Below, piece after piece: positions 61,004 through 64,000 of a stretch of 64,000 nucleotides of DNA. Below the pieces are notes generated by a model. It had not been told where the DNA came from. It saw nothing but the letters and a program-made list of their open reading frames with translations, and did no database searches. This DNA is from Phaeodactylum tricornutum CCAP 1055/1 (taxonomy: Eukaryota; Bacillariophyta; Bacillariophyceae; Surirellales; Neidiaceae). How positions within the stretch are numbered: the first letter of the stretch is position 1; every line of letters begins with the position of its first letter. The DNA is taken from positions 620,001-684,000 of the forward strand of contig NC_011686.1 in the NCBI RefSeq assembly GCF_000150955.2, in the 5' to 3' direction. A program made the translations under genes and the position numbers.

Positions 61004-63739
61004 ATGAGCTCTCCCATTTGTGTGACGGATCAGTTCCATTTTTCTCACTACTACTGGCGATCTTGGGACTTATCTAGTGGGGCGAACCCGGAGGAACAAG
61101 AGCCACAGGATGGCAGTGATTCGGAAGATGATCCCGGACTCCCGGCTCCTCCGCAACTCTACAAGCCTCAGCCTGCGGTCCCGGAGGACATTCGTCTCAA
61201 GTTTTACAACGCCATTCTGGACGATGGCTCCAACAACATCCATTTCGGCAAGTGGGACGGCATTGATGTGACGCAGGAAGGAGCCTATGGGAGAGCCAGT
61301 GACGCACTCACCGCCTACATGTGGGAACTGGCGCGCCAGCGTCAACCGCATCGTGTACACTGCAACGACAATGACGATAACAAGATCCTGCGCTTTGTTG
61401 ATTTGGGTAGTGGGACGGCGGCGTCCGCCCTTCAAATTGTCCGGTCCCACCAAGCCTCCACGACTCCCGTTCACGGGACTTGCTTGAATTTATGTCACGA
61501 ACAAAACGTGCAAGCCAAGGCCTTTCGTGATGATGAAAACTTGCAATCGAGCATTGATATCGTGGAAGGCACCTTTGAAGACGCTCCGTTTGCACCCCAC
61601 GTCTTTGATGTTGTCTTTTCGCAAGACGCCTTTATCCATGCCGTAAGCAAATTGCGAACCTATCAAGAAGCTTTCCGGGTAACCAAGCCGGGTGGGGCGA
61701 TGGTCTTTTGCGATCTCATGGCGGGTCCCACGCCTGATTGGACACAAGCCGAGCGCGACAAGTTTGCTTCCACCAACCTTTTAAACGATTGGAAGACACC
61801 GGAACAAAACGTTTCCTGCTTGCTCTCCTGCGGATGGAAAGATGTTCAAGTTGTTGATTTGACTAACGATATGCGGATCAGTTTTCAACTCATGCTCAAA
61901 AAGGTCAATTACGTCCTGGAACACGGCGGACGGCGGCCTCACGTACGCAGTAACATGAATCAAGTGTTGCTTCGCACGTACGCCCGAAAGATTCAGACCC
62001 GGCTGGTCCAGATCGATCAGGGTGTCTTTTGCTGGTGTGTGGTTCACGGACGCAAACCCGTGGGTATATCGCTCATGTGTGAACCACCCGTTCCCTTTAT
62101 GAACACATCGAACTTGCTAGAAATCTTGTCCCCGAAGGAAGAGGACACTGAGAAAGAAACCCTGAATGCTTCGGAGGACTTCAATGACTCCTTAGTATCC
62201 CTACGTTCACCGTTGCCACAAATGTCGACTTCGATTGTCGTGGTGGATATCTTGCAAAAAATGACTCGGGAACGGATCGCAGCACTGCCTGATACGGTGG
62301 AACTGTTGATTACGCTCTCAGCCGGGCTCGATCACATTGACATGCAGGCCTGCAATGAACGTGGCATTGCTGTGCAACAATCCGGACGAGCTGCCATCAC
62401 GTCCCATGTCGTGCAGTACGTCCTAGCCTTTTTGATAATTGGGCTGCGCGACGCGCTATCTCAGCTCGGTGTTCCATTCCCTAGTAAGGGTTGGAATTTG
62501 AACTGGAATTGTCAAATAGGCAAGCCTCTGACGGACAGCGTCATTGCCGTTGTGGGGATGGGCGTCATAGCTAACGAATTGTGTCGACAAATTCGGCTGT
62601 TAGCGCCACACACACGGATTCTGTACTACGTCCCCGAATGCTTTCGTGACTCTGACGCGGAAACCAAGTACAATTTGGAGTACTTCAATAATGTTGGCGA
62701 TATGGCCAGCTTGTGCGATGTCCTACTTCCCATGTGCCCGCTGAACAAACACACGACTCACGTCATTGACGCCAAGGTACTCAATCGGCTGCGTCCCGAC
62801 GCCGGTCTCATCAACATGGCCCGTGGCAAGGTTGTCGACACCGACGCACTCACGGCAGCCTTGCAGGAAGGCAAAATCCAGTACGCGATTCTTGATACAA
62901 CCTTCCCCGAGCCGCTACCAACCAATCACCCGCTCTGGAGCATTTCCAATTGTTTCATTTTGCCCCATTTTGCCACCAACACTATGGCTGTCCGCAAAGC
63001 GCTAGTCGAAGAAATTCAACCCATGGTCGAAGAATTTTACGGTCTCGGCTTTTCTGACGCCAAACTTCGGGAACAGGAACGATCCCTTCGTCTTGATTTG
63101 GCCGTCGCGCACCAGCTCACGGCGCAACTCAACATGGATATGTTGGTCTGGAATCACATTTCTGCCCGATTTAAGTCTGGTTGTTTGATTACGCCCGGTC
63201 GGAAACTGTGGAAGCAAATCACTCCGGAGGATCTAGTCTACAGTAGTTCTAACGTGACGGCCGATATCATTCACGATGCAATCTACAAGGCCCGTGGTGA
63301 TATTGGCGCAATTATTCATTTGCACACACCAGCTGCCACGGCCGTCTCATGTCTACAAGACGGTTTTGTCCCGTTGACACAAGATGCGGCATACTTCTAC
63401 AATCGTGTCATCAGCTACGAATGGGATGGAGTCTCCGACGATGCTTCGGAAGGACCGGCCATTACCGCTGCAATTCAAAACGGCCCATCTCAGGCCAACA
63501 CTCTGCTCATGAATAACCACGGATTTGTCTGTTTCGGTAAGACCATCAAGGAAGTTTGGGTCCTGGCCTACTACTTTGAACGCTGTTGTGAAGTACAATT
63601 GCGTGTCATGCAGTCAGGGGGCAAGATTCGTCAACCCCCGGCATCGGTCATGGCGCAAGCTGCCACCACATCCTACTTGCCCGAATTCGCGCCCGGCGTG
63701 TGCGAGTGGGACGCCCTCTGTGCGGATATTCAATTCTAG
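61004..63739 (+). CDS. Three-domain fusion: methyltransferase, D-2-hydroxyacid dehydrogenase, class II aldolase
   Basis: 911 residues in one intron-free frame. (1) Residues about 60-350 form a SAM methyltransferase with NIHFGKWDGIDVTQEG, motif I VDLGSGT (132-138) and FSQDAFIHAVSK, close to the neighbouring gene at 58811. (2) Residues about 405-690 form a D-isomer 2-hydroxyacid dehydrogenase: GLDHIDMQACNERG, nucleotide loop GMGVIA (518-523), INMARGKVVDTDAL with catalytic Arg607, FPEPLP with Glu636 and LPHFA with His655. (3) Residues about 695-870 form a class II aldolase/adducin domain: ISARF, then IIHLHTP with His772 and His774, then NNHGFV with His839, the zinc ligands. The catalytic sites of all three seem intact, although the aldolase position usually Glu reads Asp. 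The joint reaction is unknown. Confidence 0.88.
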   Translation: MSSPICVTDQFHFSHYYWRSWDLSSGANPEEQEPQDGSDSEDDPGLPAPPQLYKPQPAVPEDIRLKFYNAILDDGSNNIHFGKWDGIDVTQEGAYGRASDALTAYMWELARQRQPHRVHCNDNDDNKILRFVDLGSGTAASALQIVRSHQASTTPVHGTCLNLCHEQNVQAKAFRDDENLQSSIDIVEGTFEDAPFAPHVFDVVFSQDAFIHAVSKLRTYQEAFRVTKPGGAMVFCDLMAGPTPDWTQAERDKFASTNLLNDWKTPEQNVSCLLSCGWKDVQVVDLTNDMRISFQLMLKKVNYVLEHGGRRPHVRSNMNQVLLRTYARKIQTRLVQIDQGVFCWCVVHGRKPVGISLMCEPPVPFMNTSNLLEILSPKEEDTEKETLNASEDFNDSLVSLRSPLPQMSTSIVVVDILQKMTRERIAALPDTVELLITLSAGLDHIDMQACNERGIAVQQSGRAAITSHVVQYVLAFLIIGLRDALSQLGVPFPSKGWNLNWNCQIGKPLTDSVIAVVGMGVIANELCRQIRLLAPHTRILYYVPECFRDSDAETKYNLEYFNNVGDMASLCDVLLPMCPLNKHTTHVIDAKVLNRLRPDAGLINMARGKVVDTDALTAALQEGKIQYAILDTTFPEPLPTNHPLWSISNCFILPHFATNTMAVRKALVEEIQPMVEEFYGLGFSDAKLREQERSLRLDLAVAHQLTAQLNMDMLVWNHISARFKSGCLITPGRKLWKQITPEDLVYSSSNVTADIIHDAIYKARGDIGAIIHLHTPAATAVSCLQDGFVPLTQDAAYFYNRVISYEWDGVSDDASEGPAITAAIQNGPSQANTLLMNNHGFVCFGKTIKEVWVLAYYFERCCEVQLRVMQSGGKIRQPPASVMAQAATTSYLPEFAPGVCEWDALCADIQF

Positions 63740-64000
63740 TACGCATGCATGACAACCTGAGCGAACCTCTATGCCCGACTCCCCTGTCTCTCTATACAAG
63801 AAAAATGCTTGTCTCAACCATTTCAAGTAAACCTGTTCTTGACGAGGACAATTTTGTGGTCTTTACTCAAATTCCAAACACATCAGTATTCTTCTACTAG
63901 CATTCATTGCAATAGCTGACAAAACAATTATCATCAAAATAATTTTGAACAACTTTTCTGGGACGAGCTTTTATAAAATATATGAATTGTTTGCGCTAGA
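63740..64000. other. 3' flank to window end
   Basis: About 260 AT-rich bases, probably the 3' end of the fusion gene. Nothing else seen. Confidence 0.5.

Overview
This window looks like nuclear DNA of a diatom, most likely a pennate such as Phaeodactylum. That assignment is inference from several signs. There is a heat-shock-factor (HSF) gene and an HSF pseudogene, a family known to be expanded in diatoms. There are Copia LTR elements of the kind described in diatoms, compact intron-poor genes on both strands, and eukaryotic housekeeping genes (RPL10, CLN3, HBS1-like). No CRISPR array, operon or rRNA was seen. I could not run a tRNA search.

Layout. 0-12 kb: the end of an HBS1-like GTPase gene, two single-pass acidic membrane proteins that share a C-terminal tail, a coiled-coil protein, a low-complexity protein, a DnaJ protein, a small cysteine-rich protein and homoserine dehydrogenase. 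13-16 kb: the first of four genes that join Sec14-like CRAL-TRIO lipid-binding modules to a bZIP DNA-binding domain. 17.2-38.6 kb: a transposon island. It holds an old Copia element carrying a MITE and another insert, a piggyBac remnant, an old truncated Copia copy in reverse orientation invaded by a piece of a third Copia, and a young, nearly intact Copia element sitting inside an HSF pseudogene. 40-53 kb: the other three CRAL-TRIO/bZIP genes, interleaved with a GT61 glycosyltransferase, CLN3/battenin, RPL10 and a probable two-exon gene. 53-64 kb: an HSF, a SET-domain methyltransferase, a small unknown protein, and two divergent genes with related methyltransferase domains. The second of these is fused to a D-2-hydroxyacid dehydrogenase and a class II aldolase domain.

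The two most unusual items are these. (1) Four paralogous CRAL-TRIO/bZIP fusions lie within 40 kb; their domain order suggests transcription factors with a lipid- or small-hydrophobic-ligand pocket. (2) The methyltransferase/dehydrogenase/aldolase fusion looks like a three-step metabolic enzyme of unknown substrate. The LTR elements also carry a clear CpG-to-TpG/CpA decay signature, which suggests cytosine methylation of transposons in this genome.
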